From Methanoculleus oceani (lineage in GTDB: Archaea > Halobacteriota > Methanomicrobia > Methanomicrobiales > Methanoculleaceae), in assembly GCF_023702065.1 (NCBI RefSeq), contig NZ_QFDM01000001.1:806001-870000 (forward strand): a stretch of DNA of 64,000 bases, written 5' to 3'. The notes under the pieces are model-generated. The model made no database searches, had not been told where the DNA came from, and worked only from the letters and a program-made list of their open reading frames with translations. The position numbers were made by a program, and so were the translations under genes. Below, in pieces: positions 44,618 through 52,916 of the stretch. Position 1 is the first letter of the stretch; every line of letters starts with the position of its first letter.

Positions 44618-47600
44618 ATGAAGGGATGGATGTGTGCATACATAGTCATTGCCGGGCTGCTCCTTCTTGTGGCCCCGGCCTGTGCCCTGGTACCCGATAA
44701 GGTCGAGGTCGGCACGAGCAGCGAGTGGCTGACGGCGGGGAGCAGCGAGACCGCGATCATCACGGTGCAGGTCTCAGACAGCACGACGGGCGACACCCAG
44801 TTCGAGGGGGCCGCCGTTGAGTTCGCGGTGGACAGCGCCTACGGCAGCATCACGCCCGCCGTCACCACGACCGGCAGCACCGGCATGGCGACGGCGGTCT
44901 TCACCCCCAGGACCACCAGTGGGACCGCACCGATCACGGCGAGAGTATCATACGAGGGGCTGGATGAGCCCCTGACCGGAAGCGTCGACCAGCAGATCGA
45001 CCACGCGGCCCCGTCTGCGATCGCCAATATCTGCTACGAACCGGAGGTGACCGCCGGGGGAACGACGGAGATTGTCGTCCGGATGGTGGACCGGTACGGC
45101 AACCCGGTGGACAGCCGGCGTGAGGCCGAGACCGTGCACTACATGGTGGGCTCGCCAGCCGGGTTTGTGGATGGCGAGTCCTGCACGGATGATATCCTGG
45201 TGCCGGTGGATGCTTCCGGGAATGCCGTCGCAACGCTCCGCGCCGATACGCAGGCGGGAGAGAACCTTGTCTGGATCCAGCCGCCGGTGCCGCTCAAGAG
45301 CGATTATATCTCGATCTTCGGTGTGGCGGGACTGCCGTTCAGCATCACACCGGTGATTGCTCCGGCCAGCGGTTCGGTCCCGGCGGATGGGGGGGCGAAG
45401 GTTTCGTTCACCTACACCCTGTATGATGAGAACGGGAACCCCTCCGGCGGGCAGGGCCTCTGGGTGAACGCCTCGGTGAAGCGGGTGGGCCAGCCTGATA
45501 AGCAGGAGAGCCGCCTCCTCAACTCCAACTCACGGGGGGAGGTGATGATCACCTACGGGCCTGAAGACTCCGTCGGCGCCGCGATCATCACCGCAACGGC
45601 AGCCGCGAGCCCGAGCGTGACCAACACAACTCAGATAGAGTTCACCAGCACCGATCCGGTGAACATGCTCCTCACGGCAAATCCGCAGTCGATGCCGAGC
45701 CGGGATGTCAGGGAGGATTTCGTCTCGCAGCTCCGGGCCAAGGTGATGGATGAGAAAGGGAACCCGGTCGGGGGCGAAACGGTGACGTTCGAGATTGTAT
45801 CGAGCAGTTTTGCACCCTACAACCAGACCGTCGCTCCGGCACTGGAAAAGCCGTCCGCCATCACCAACGCCGACGGGTATGCCATCGTCGGGTTCTACCC
45901 GGGTGCTTTCACGTTCGACGAGGGTGCGTCGGGCTGGAGCGAGACCGCGACCGGCACGGCGACCGTCCAGGCCACGTGGAACGGCACCAACCGGGATATC
46001 GAGCTGACCTGGAAGAACTACCCCTACCTCTCGGTGGATACGGCGGTTTCCCCCGAGACGGTCGCCGTCAACGGCACGGTCAATGTCACGATCCGTCTCC
46101 GGGGCGACGGCTGGGCGCTCCAGCCGGACCCGATCGACGTGGTGCTCTGCACGGACCGCTCGGGAAGTATGCTCAAGGACTACCCTGACCGCATGGTCCG
46201 GGCAATGGAAGCCTCCGAGCTCTTCAATACTCAGATGAACTATCCCCGCGACCATCTGGGGCTCGTCTCCTTCGGCAAAAACGGACAAACCGACCTTATG
46301 GGTTACGGTTATCATGAATGGCTAGGTAAGGACTACACCGATGACGATGATGCCACTTATCGTTGCACCCATTATCCCTCTGATCGTAAGGACTATGCTA
46401 ACTATGCCACCGTTGACCTCCCGATGAGCAGTAATCCCTCAACAATTAACACGACCATTAAAGAGATGGTTCCTGATTGGGGAACCCCGATGCGATCCGG
46501 TATCTACAAGGCGATCAATGAGTTGAAAGTGAATGGGCGTGCCGACGTCGTGAAAGCCGTCATCGTTCTTTCGGACGGGGATTACAACCACTATGGCGAT
46601 CCCCTCGCACGGGGAGAATCAAAAGGATCCTGGGCTCCATCGGAATTTGGGGATCTTACGACGAATTACCTCCCCTTTGACGGGCTTGGTGTAGGACGAA
46701 TGAGCAACCAGAACATGTCGGTCTTTGCGGCGAGCAATGACATTCACATTTACTCCATCGCATTTGCAAGGGACATCACCGACGGGGGTAAACGAACTCT
46801 CAGGATTCTGGCGGAGTCCACCGGCGGGAAATACTATTATGCAGACAGCGGTGACGACCTTGCCGGGATCTACTCCGATATCGCGGGCGAACTCAAGACC
46901 GAGGCCGGCGTCGACACCGAACTGGACGTCGTCTTCCAGAATGTAGAGGTGAACGAGGCGTTTGAGTTAGGGGCCGACGTCTTCGACTACGTCCACATGG
47001 ACGGGATCTCGACCACCATCGAGAGTTGGGTCGACAACGAGACGGGACACTATGTGATCACTCCCAAAAACACCGCCGACCAGACCGACGACTGGAACGA
47101 CGACCACACCCTCCACTTCGACATCGGCACCGTGCGCCTCGGCCAGACCTGGGAGACGACCTTCTGCCTCAAGGTAATGATGGAAGGGAACATCAACGTC
47201 TTCGGCCCGGGTTCGACGATCACGTTCAACAACGGTACCGACTCGCTGACCCTCCCCGATACCTTCATCACGGCCTACCCCCTGAACAACACCGGGATGG
47301 ACTTTTGGGGGCTCAATATCAGCAACCTCCGCTTCACCGGCGAAGAGCCGGTCGATGAGTTCCTCCCGGTCGCCTGGGACCTCAACTACACCGGTCTGTA
47401 CGGCGTGACGGAGGAGGTCTTCTACTCCAACGACAACGAGTACACCTGGGTGAAATTCGACACGCTCAGCGCTACAAACGAGACGACGGGTGGAGAATCC
47501 ACGCTGGACGTGCGGGGCCTCCCGGCCGGTGAATACGTCATCAGGGTCCGTGGTTATGCACCGGACACCGAGGACGCCTCGGAAAAGATTACTCTGAATG

Positions 47601-47644
47601 TAACTGCCGGGGCGACCGGAGGCTCGTATATACGTATCAAGTGA
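44618..47644 (+). CDS. Secreted VWA-domain surface protein with Ig-like repeats (paralogue 2)
   Basis: From ATG 44618 the product is 1008 residues, the same length as paralogue 1, with signal peptide (YIVIAGLLLLVAPACA), Ig-like modules (SVPADGGAKVSFTYTLYDEN, RAKVMDEKGNPVGGETVTFE), a VWA domain with MIDAS DRSGS from Asp513, Thr in WGTPMRSG and Asp in IVLSDGDYNHYG, and the same C-terminal region ending YIRIK. Flanking parts are nearly identical to paralogue 1, but residues about 520-750 differ strongly. ATG 44618 aligns with the start of paralogue 1; ATG 44612 is an alternative. No membrane anchor is visible. Confidence 0.85.
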   Translation: MKGWMCAYIVIAGLLLLVAPACALVPDKVEVGTSSEWLTAGSSETAIITVQVSDSTTGDTQFEGAAVEFAVDSAYGSITPAVTTTGSTGMATAVFTPRTTSGTAPITARVSYEGLDEPLTGSVDQQIDHAAPSAIANICYEPEVTAGGTTEIVVRMVDRYGNPVDSRREAETVHYMVGSPAGFVDGESCTDDILVPVDASGNAVATLRADTQAGENLVWIQPPVPLKSDYISIFGVAGLPFSITPVIAPASGSVPADGGAKVSFTYTLYDENGNPSGGQGLWVNASVKRVGQPDKQESRLLNSNSRGEVMITYGPEDSVGAAIITATAAASPSVTNTTQIEFTSTDPVNMLLTANPQSMPSRDVREDFVSQLRAKVMDEKGNPVGGETVTFEIVSSSFAPYNQTVAPALEKPSAITNADGYAIVGFYPGAFTFDEGASGWSETATGTATVQATWNGTNRDIELTWKNYPYLSVDTAVSPETVAVNGTVNVTIRLRGDGWALQPDPIDVVLCTDRSGSMLKDYPDRMVRAMEASELFNTQMNYPRDHLGLVSFGKNGQTDLMGYGYHEWLGKDYTDDDDATYRCTHYPSDRKDYANYATVDLPMSSNPSTINTTIKEMVPDWGTPMRSGIYKAINELKVNGRADVVKAVIVLSDGDYNHYGDPLARGESKGSWAPSEFGDLTTNYLPFDGLGVGRMSNQNMSVFAASNDIHIYSIAFARDITDGGKRTLRILAESTGGKYYYADSGDDLAGIYSDIAGELKTEAGVDTELDVVFQNVEVNEAFELGADVFDYVHMDGISTTIESWVDNETGHYVITPKNTADQTDDWNDDHTLHFDIGTVRLGQTWETTFCLKVMMEGNINVFGPGSTITFNNGTDSLTLPDTFITAYPLNNTGMDFWGLNISNLRFTGEEPVDEFLPVAWDLNYTGLYGVTEEVFYSNDNEYTWVKFDTLSATNETTGGESTLDVRGLPAGEYVIRVRGYAPDTEDASEKITLNVTAGATGGSYIRIK

Positions 47645-47655
47645 GAGGATTCGTA

Positions 47656-47664
47656 CTTTTTTTG
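47656..47664 (+). terminator. T-rich terminator after paralogue 2
   Basis: A run of seven T at 47657-47663, twelve bases beyond the stop codon, fits archaeal oligo-T termination. Confidence 0.5.
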
Positions 47665-47702
47665 CAGGTGGGATGCGCCCCCGGAGACCCGGCGGCCCCT
47701 GA

Positions 47703-47927
47703 ACCCTTCTCTTTCCGGGGCCTGTATCCCCCAAAGACACAGGATACCTGCAGGGTTCGCTGCCCGGGCGCCTCCCGCCAGGCGAATACCCGATCCGGGT
47801 ATGGACGATGCACCCGATGGCCGGCCTGCTCTTCACACCCATCCGGGTCGGAGAGCGGCACAAGGCGCACATCCGGATCATGCAACGATGTTCTGGTGCG
47901 CGTGATCCGCGCACCCGAAAGAAATGA
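47703..47927 (+). pseudogene. Remnant of a surface-protein C-terminus
   Basis: An open frame bounded by TGA 47700-47702 and TGA 47925-47927 encodes 74 residues including RLPPGEYPIRVWTMHP and KAHIRIM. These resemble the ends of the two VWA paralogues, which read GLPAGEYVIRVRGYAP and then SYIRIK. There is no start codon, no signal peptide and no upstream domain, so I read it as the decayed tail of a third related gene. It stops one base before the tRNA-Arg gene on the other strand. The similarity was judged by eye and is short. Confidence 0.4.
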
Positions 47928-47999
47928 CGGACCCAGCGGGAATTGAACCCGCGTCCTTGGGTTCGAAGCCCAAAAGGATGTCCTCTACCCCATGGGTCC
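47928..47999 (-). tRNA. tRNA-Arg (TCG)
   Basis: On the minus strand GGACCCA (47999-47993) pairs with TGGGTCC (47935-47929), discriminator G. The anticodon arm TTGGG-CTTCGAA-CCCAA gives anticodon TCG for CGA codons. The T arm is GCGGG-TTCAATT-CCCGC. No intron and no encoded CCA. Confidence 0.95.
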
Positions 48000-48054
48000 C
48001 CTCATGGGTTTCTATCATAAGTTATTAAGCGTTTTTGTGCCAGTACAGTATACA

Positions 48055-48480
48055 ATGATCATCTCGTCCAGCGAAATCGTTCGCCGGCTCCAGGACGGCG
48101 ATCTCGTCATCGAGCCATACCATGGTGCATCCCAGCAGCCAGCGTCCTACGACCTCCGGGTGGCCGAAGAGACCGTGCTCCCGCGCGGCGCATGCACCCT
48201 CGTTCCCTCGATCGAGTGGGTGGAACTCCCGAAGGACCTCGCGGCAACCCTCCGGTGCCGCTCCTCGCTCGCCCGTCGCGGCGTCCTCCTCGGCGGCGGA
48301 TTCGTAGACCCGGGGTTCCGCGGCCAGCTGACGCTCTGCCTGACGAACACCGGTGCGGAGGAGATCCGCCTGGCAAAAGGCGACCGGATCGTGCAGATGA
48401 TCCTGCAGGAAGTGCGGAACGGCGACCGGCTCTACCAGGGCAGGTATCAGGACAGCGAAGGCGCGGTGCAGACACGATGA
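48055..48480 (+). CDS. dCTP deaminase/dUTPase family protein, short form
   Basis: The 141-residue protein has the family core: QQPASYDLRV, CRSSLARRGVLLGG, GFVDPGFRGQLTL and KGDRIVQMILQEV. dCTP deaminases are usually 170-205 residues. The segment after GFRGQLTL is CLTNTG, where deaminases and bifunctional deaminase-dUTPases have a catalytic Glu (pattern ITLELxN). This suggests a pure dUTP diphosphatase or another nucleotide function. It overlaps the next gene by ATGA. ATG 48055 follows a TATA-like TTATTAAG at about 48021. Confidence 0.75.
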   Translation: MIISSSEIVRRLQDGDLVIEPYHGASQQPASYDLRVAEETVLPRGACTLVPSIEWVELPKDLAATLRCRSSLARRGVLLGGGFVDPGFRGQLTLCLTNTGAEEIRLAKGDRIVQMILQEVRNGDRLYQGRYQDSEGAVQTR

Positions 48481-49445
48481 GTCCGTCGATACGTTCGGAA
48501 CGGAAATACCTTGAGATCCTGCGGATCCTCGCGGAGTCGCACGAACCCCTGGGCGCGAAGAGGTTAAGCGAGAAGATGGCCGAACGGGGATTCATCCTGA
48601 GCGATCGTGCCGTCCAGTACTACCTCCAGTATCTCGACGAGATGGGGTTTACGGAGAAGGTCGGGAACCGGGGCCGTATCCTCACCGAGGCGGGGATCGC
48701 CGAGAGCGAGAGCGCGCTCGTCGACGAACGGATCGGGTTCATCATATCGAGGCTCGAGCAACTCGCCTTCCGGAGCACCTTCGACCCGGCGACCGGAACG
48801 GGAAGCGTCGCCTACAACCTCTCCTTCGTGCGGGAGGAAGACCTCCAGGCCGTCACGGCAGCCTTCGACGAGGTGGCAACAGCAGGCTACGGGTTCCTGA
48901 ACACCTACCGGATCGTCGATTCCGACCCGCGCATACCCGAAGGCCATGTCGGGATCATGACGGCCTGCAGCGTCACCCTGGACGGCGTCCTCCAGAAGAT
49001 GGGTATCCCGGCGAGGCTTGAGTATGCCGGCAGGATTGCCGTCGATGAGAACGGCTCCGCCGGGTTCCTCGATCTCCTTGGCTACCGGGGGACATCGGTC
49101 GACCCGCTCCACCTCTTCATATCCGCCGGACTCACCTCGATCAACCGGCTGGTGACGAACCGGGCCGGTGTAGGGCTTGCAAACGTCCGTGCGGTGCCTG
49201 CGGCCGCGCGGGGCCGGGTGGAGGAGGCCGCCGGCCTGATGACGGAGTGGGGTTTCATCTTCCCCGCCGGAGGAGGCATCGGAGAGTTCAATCTCCCCAA
49301 ACACCCCTACCGGCTCTCGGTCGTCGCGTTTTCCGGCATGAACATGGTGGGGAACGCCATTGAGAAGGGCTATGTCATCAGGACCGATATCGGTGCCGGA
49401 ACCATACCGTTCGAACGAATAGCGGACGCTACCGGATCCAGGTGA
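48477..49445 (+). CDS. nrpR: NrpR-type transcriptional repressor with one regulatory domain
   Basis: The 322-residue protein has an N-terminal winged helix (KYLEILRILAESHEPLGAKR, LSDRAVQYYLQYLDEMGF) followed by an NrpR/DUF128 regulatory domain (LERIGFI-like DERIGFIISRLEQLAF, GHVGIMTACSVTLDGVL, LLGYRGTSVDPLHLFI, AGGGIGEFNLP). NrpR represses nitrogen-assimilation genes and is released by 2-oxoglutarate. Only one regulatory domain is present, the split form known from several archaea. The start overlaps the preceding stop; the 3' end overlaps the convergent FtsZ-like gene by 17 bases. Confidence 0.88.
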   Translation: MSPSIRSERKYLEILRILAESHEPLGAKRLSEKMAERGFILSDRAVQYYLQYLDEMGFTEKVGNRGRILTEAGIAESESALVDERIGFIISRLEQLAFRSTFDPATGTGSVAYNLSFVREEDLQAVTAAFDEVATAGYGFLNTYRIVDSDPRIPEGHVGIMTACSVTLDGVLQKMGIPARLEYAGRIAVDENGSAGFLDLLGYRGTSVDPLHLFISAGLTSINRLVTNRAGVGLANVRAVPAAARGRVEEAAGLMTEWGFIFPAGGGIGEFNLPKHPYRLSVVAFSGMNMVGNAIEKGYVIRTDIGAGTIPFERIADATGSR

Positions 49446-51384
49446 TCCCGTCGTCCGGGTCGTCGTCCGGTTTCTTCTCCCCGTCTTTGCTCTTCTGTCG
49501 AGCGGCCGCGTCAATCACCTCAAGTCTCCCGCGCGAGGGGTCGACCTCCTTCGGGCGGGGACCGGGCCGGCCGAATCCCCGACCTGTCTGGTCCATCTGG
49601 GCATCCTTCGGTGTGGGGGCCGTCCCGCGCATGCGCAGACCGAACTCCTCGAAAAGGGCGTCGCTCGGCCGTTGCATCCCGCGGTCGAGCGCGACCTTAT
49701 CGCCGGTGAACACCCCGTCCTTCGGCCGCTGCGTCCCGCTGTCCAGCATCACCGTATCGCCGGCGAGCGACCCGTCCTTCGGGCGCTGCACCGGTTTTAA
49801 GGATGCGGAGTATGTTATGGCATCGTCTTTCGGGGCGGCCTTATCGATGCTGATCCCCTTCAGGCCGAAGGTGGAGTTCTTCGGCGCAGGCACAGACGAG
49901 GTGACCGAGGCGGACCCGGTGAGGTCAATCTCCCTCCCGCCCTGTTTCGGGGGGAGGATGACGGCGCCGTCGTCCTGTTGCTTCCCGGCTCTCGGGAGCA
50001 TATCGATGGTATCGTCCCTGCGCTTCGGGCCGCTCCCGCCGCTGCCCGGGAGCATGATCATCTCATCCCTCTCTGGTGTAGAAGGTTCCTTCATGTATCC
50101 ACTCTCCTCCAGAAATGCTGATTCGATGGGGGAAGCAAAGCCCGGGGCATCGTCCTCCTCCGGCACCCCGGCGCCGGCACCCGATACCCCGGCCGCTTCC
50201 TCATCGTGCAGCCGCGCCTCCTCTTCGGCCCTCAGTCGTTCTTCCTCGCATTCAAGCCGGTATTCCGTCCGGATATCCCGGAGTTCCTCGACGCGGGGGA
50301 TGTTGGAGAGTCCCGAGAGCACGATGATGATCCCGACAAACGATGTGTTCTTCACCGGGTAATCGCCGGACCGCATCTCGAGCCCGGCGATGCTCCGGTC
50401 GATCCACTTCCGGACGGTCTGAAACCCCTTCATCGAGAGTTCGGCCGAAGGCCCGGCGATCAGCACCAGTGCCTTGTCGGCGCTCGTGAGGTCGCAGGGA
50501 ACCGATACCTCATCATAGACCGCTTTTTTGGCGAGTGAAATGATCCGGGCGGCCTTCTCCTGCGACCCCTCAATGAAGTACTTCAGCGACTGTCGCCGGT
50601 GGAGGAAGTTCAGCCATCCGGTCGGCAGGCGTTCGGCGGCGTAGCCGACCGCTACGAAACCGTTTCCTTTCAGGGTGTTGAGGACCTCTCCGGCATCCAG
50701 GACGATCTCGGCGACGTCGAGCCCGAATTCGTTGAACTCTCCGGCACGAAGGAGCAGGCCGATCTGCCGGGCAATCCGCTCGTTGAGCATGTTATACTGC
50801 GATCGCGGGTCGGATGCCCCGGGGGTCTGGCGCAGCTGGCTCATGACGCCGGTGTTCTCAGCCTCGGCCGCAGCTATGGCCGCCCGGATCTTCTGCGACC
50901 AGGTCTCGTTGTCGAAGAGAATGACGGCATCGGCGAGCCCCTGGAGCACGTCGAGGTCGTCGGCGGCCTTGGCCGAGACCCGTTTCCCCTCCTCCAGGCA
51001 CGGCAGTATGGCGAGAGCGAAGATCGGCTCCACGTAGGACTTCCGGATCTCTTCGATGATGGGCGGCGCGATATCGATGACGCTGCCCCCGAGCCCGCAG
51101 CAGAGGAGGATGGCGTCGATCTCCATCGTATCCAGACTCTGGAGCCGGGTCATCACCTCCTCGATGTCGATCACGTCCGTGACCTCGGCGTGATCCGCGA
51201 TATCGACCCGCGGGAAGAAGATCCTGGCCGGGTCCGGGAGGTAGCGGAGTTGCAGCAGGGAGTTCGGGTCGATGTCGATTGCTACCGCATTCATGCAGCA
51301 GATCCTGCTTCGCCGGTCGTGGTCGTAGAGGTTGTCCACAATCCTTGACCCGGCGCCACCTAACCCGATCGTCAGCACTCGCAT
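49429..51384 (-). CDS. Divergent tubulin/FtsZ-family protein with long disordered tail
   Basis: The 651-residue protein starts with a tubulin-like nucleotide-binding end, RVLTIGLGGAGSRIVDNL, and has LCCGLGGSVIDIAPPIIEEI where FtsZ has GGGTGTG, so the T4 phosphate loop is altered. ALAILPCLEEGKR and VILFDNETWSQKI match the strand-helix pattern of the GTPase domain, which ends near residue 360. Then come a charged helix (RLECEEERLRAEEEARLHDE) and about 240 low-complexity residues with repeated QRPKDG-type units. The tail ends DDGITWIR. It is probably a non-division cytoskeletal relative (FtsZ-like or CetZ-like); function unknown. Confidence 0.72.
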   Translation of the reverse strand: MRVLTIGLGGAGSRIVDNLYDHDRRSRICCMNAVAIDIDPNSLLQLRYLPDPARIFFPRVDIADHAEVTDVIDIEEVMTRLQSLDTMEIDAILLCCGLGGSVIDIAPPIIEEIRKSYVEPIFALAILPCLEEGKRVSAKAADDLDVLQGLADAVILFDNETWSQKIRAAIAAAEAENTGVMSQLRQTPGASDPRSQYNMLNERIARQIGLLLRAGEFNEFGLDVAEIVLDAGEVLNTLKGNGFVAVGYAAERLPTGWLNFLHRRQSLKYFIEGSQEKAARIISLAKKAVYDEVSVPCDLTSADKALVLIAGPSAELSMKGFQTVRKWIDRSIAGLEMRSGDYPVKNTSFVGIIIVLSGLSNIPRVEELRDIRTEYRLECEEERLRAEEEARLHDEEAAGVSGAGAGVPEEDDAPGFASPIESAFLEESGYMKEPSTPERDEMIMLPGSGGSGPKRRDDTIDMLPRAGKQQDDGAVILPPKQGGREIDLTGSASVTSSVPAPKNSTFGLKGISIDKAAPKDDAITYSASLKPVQRPKDGSLAGDTVMLDSGTQRPKDGVFTGDKVALDRGMQRPSDALFEEFGLRMRGTAPTPKDAQMDQTGRGFGRPGPRPKEVDPSRGRLEVIDAAARQKSKDGEKKPDDDPDDGITWIR

Positions 51385-51743
51385 AACGTTGTACTCCCTG
51401 CCTGGTACCTTCGCATGCCCGGAGCGGCCTGTGCCGCGAAAAAGGCATGCAGATCACCCCAAACTACTGATGAATATGTGGGCGGACGGACATATATATT
51501 TCTGTACGTTACAGGGAGGGCGGAAGCATACCCGTTCGCAAAAACCCCTTACTTAAACATTCCGGTTTATCTATGCCACGCTGGAGCCCCCTGCAGGATA
51601 AGGGGAAATACTCACCAGATGTCCTTGAGAACCCGTTACGCCTCTCCTTTTGGCACTACCTGTGCGGTACGTGTCGATTGGCGAGCACAAAATGATAATA
51701 TATATAACTCTCTGCACGTAACTACTCAATGAGGTGCATAGCC
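51385..51743. other. Intergenic region upstream of mer
   Basis: About 360 bases with no gene seen. Two AT-rich blocks stand out: ACATATATATTT at 51489-51500, which can serve as the TATA box of the FtsZ-like gene on the minus strand or of a rightward transcript, and ATAATATATATAA at 51695-51707, the likely mer promoter. Confidence 0.5.
51695..51707 (+). promoter_or_regulatory. TATA box of mer
   Basis: ATAATATATATAA at 51695-51707 predicts transcription from about 51728, that is, at the in-frame ATG 51729. With the GAGGTG Shine-Dalgarno at 51731-51736 this supports TTG 51744 as the start codon. Confidence 0.65.
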
Positions 51744-52736
51744 TTGACTACATATGGAATTGAATTTGTGCCCGGAGCAATCAACGTCAAGCAGGTGGTG
51801 AACTACACCAAGCTCGCAGAGTCGAAGGATATTGACTACGCTTGGATCACCAACCACTACAACAACCGTCATGCATACCCGACCCTCGCCATGATCGCGG
51901 CAAACACCGACTCGATCAAGATGGGACCCGGTATCATGAACACGTTCACCGACACCCCGGCAGCCATCGCATCCTTCATGGCTACCTTAAACGAGATCTC
52001 CGACGGACGTGCAGTCCTCGGTATCGGACCCGGTGACCTCTCGACCCTCCCGAAGCTCGCGATCGACCCCGTAAAGCCCGTCGGCCACTTAAAAGAGGGC
52101 GTCGAGCAGATCCGGAAACTCCTCGCCGGTGAAGAGGTCAAGAAGACCGGCAACATGGAGTTCTTCGACTACGACGGCGCCAAGCTGACCGGCGTCACCC
52201 TGCCCGGTAAGAAGGGCATCCCGGTCTACATCGGTGCCCAGGGTCCCAAGGTGCTCGAGCTCGCCGGAACGATCGGCGACGGCGCCCTGATCAACGCCTC
52301 GAACCCCAAGGACTTCCAGGTCGCCATCCCGATCATCAAGAAGGCGATGGAAGCAGTCGACAAGAAGAAGTTCGACGTCGGCGCCTACACCGCCATGTCC
52401 ATTGACATGGACGAGAAGAAGGCCCGGAACGCCGCAAAGATCGTTGCCGCATTCATCGCCGCCGGCTCCCCGCCCGACCTCCTCAAGCGCCACGGACTCA
52501 ACCTGGACAACGTCGCGAAGATCAAGGAAGCGCTCGGACGCTTCGACTTCAAGACCGTCGGCGGACTCGTCGGCGACGCGGAGATCGACGCCTTCACCAT
52601 CGCCGGAACCCCCGACATGGTCAAGCAGAAGTGCGAAGACCTCGCAAAGTCCGGAGTTACCCAGATCATCTTCGGCTCGCCGCTCGGCCCCGACATGACC
52701 AACTCCATCCGCCTCCTCGGCAAGTACATTGTCTGA
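51744..52736 (+). CDS. mer: 5,10-methylenetetrahydromethanopterin reductase (Mer)
   Basis: The protein is Mer of the luciferase-like F420-dependent family: TTYGIEFVPGAINVKQVVNY, AWITNHYNNRHAYPTLAMIA, GPGIMNTFTDTPAAIASF, ISDGRAVLGIGPGDLSTLP and GVTQIIFGSPLGPDM. It reduces methylene-H4MPT to methyl-H4MPT with F420H2. A longer frame from ATG 51729 adds MRCIA, but GAGGTG lies inside that extension, seven bases before TTG 51744, and known Mer proteins begin right at TTYGIEF. TTG is therefore chosen (330 residues). Confidence 0.96.
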   Translation: MTTYGIEFVPGAINVKQVVNYTKLAESKDIDYAWITNHYNNRHAYPTLAMIAANTDSIKMGPGIMNTFTDTPAAIASFMATLNEISDGRAVLGIGPGDLSTLPKLAIDPVKPVGHLKEGVEQIRKLLAGEEVKKTGNMEFFDYDGAKLTGVTLPGKKGIPVYIGAQGPKVLELAGTIGDGALINASNPKDFQVAIPIIKKAMEAVDKKKFDVGAYTAMSIDMDEKKARNAAKIVAAFIAAGSPPDLLKRHGLNLDNVAKIKEALGRFDFKTVGGLVGDAEIDAFTIAGTPDMVKQKCEDLAKSGVTQIIFGSPLGPDMTNSIRLLGKYIV

Positions 52737-52756
52737 GGCGGGAAAACACCCATCAT

Positions 52757-52765
52757 CTTTTTCTT
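52757..52765 (+). terminator. T-rich terminator after mer
   Basis: CTTTTTCTT lies 21-29 bases beyond the mer stop codon, ahead of a separate TATA-like TTTTATAC at 52888-52895 for galT. Confidence 0.45.
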
Positions 52766-52916
52766 GGTTACAACTGCACCGCCGGATACCTCATGCGGTC
52801 CGGACCCCCGGGTGTTCCCGGTTCTTCTGAGCGTTTTTGCACTCCATCCTGGCTTTTGATCAGTGCCGTCCGGCAATCCTGACAGGGTTTTATACGGTCG
52901 GCACTCCAACCGGAGT

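Noticed and set aside
51489-51690. Possible small RNA starting from the TATA-like block at 51489
   Set aside because: The block is equally well explained as the promoter of the minus-strand FtsZ-like gene, and no convincing secondary structure follows.
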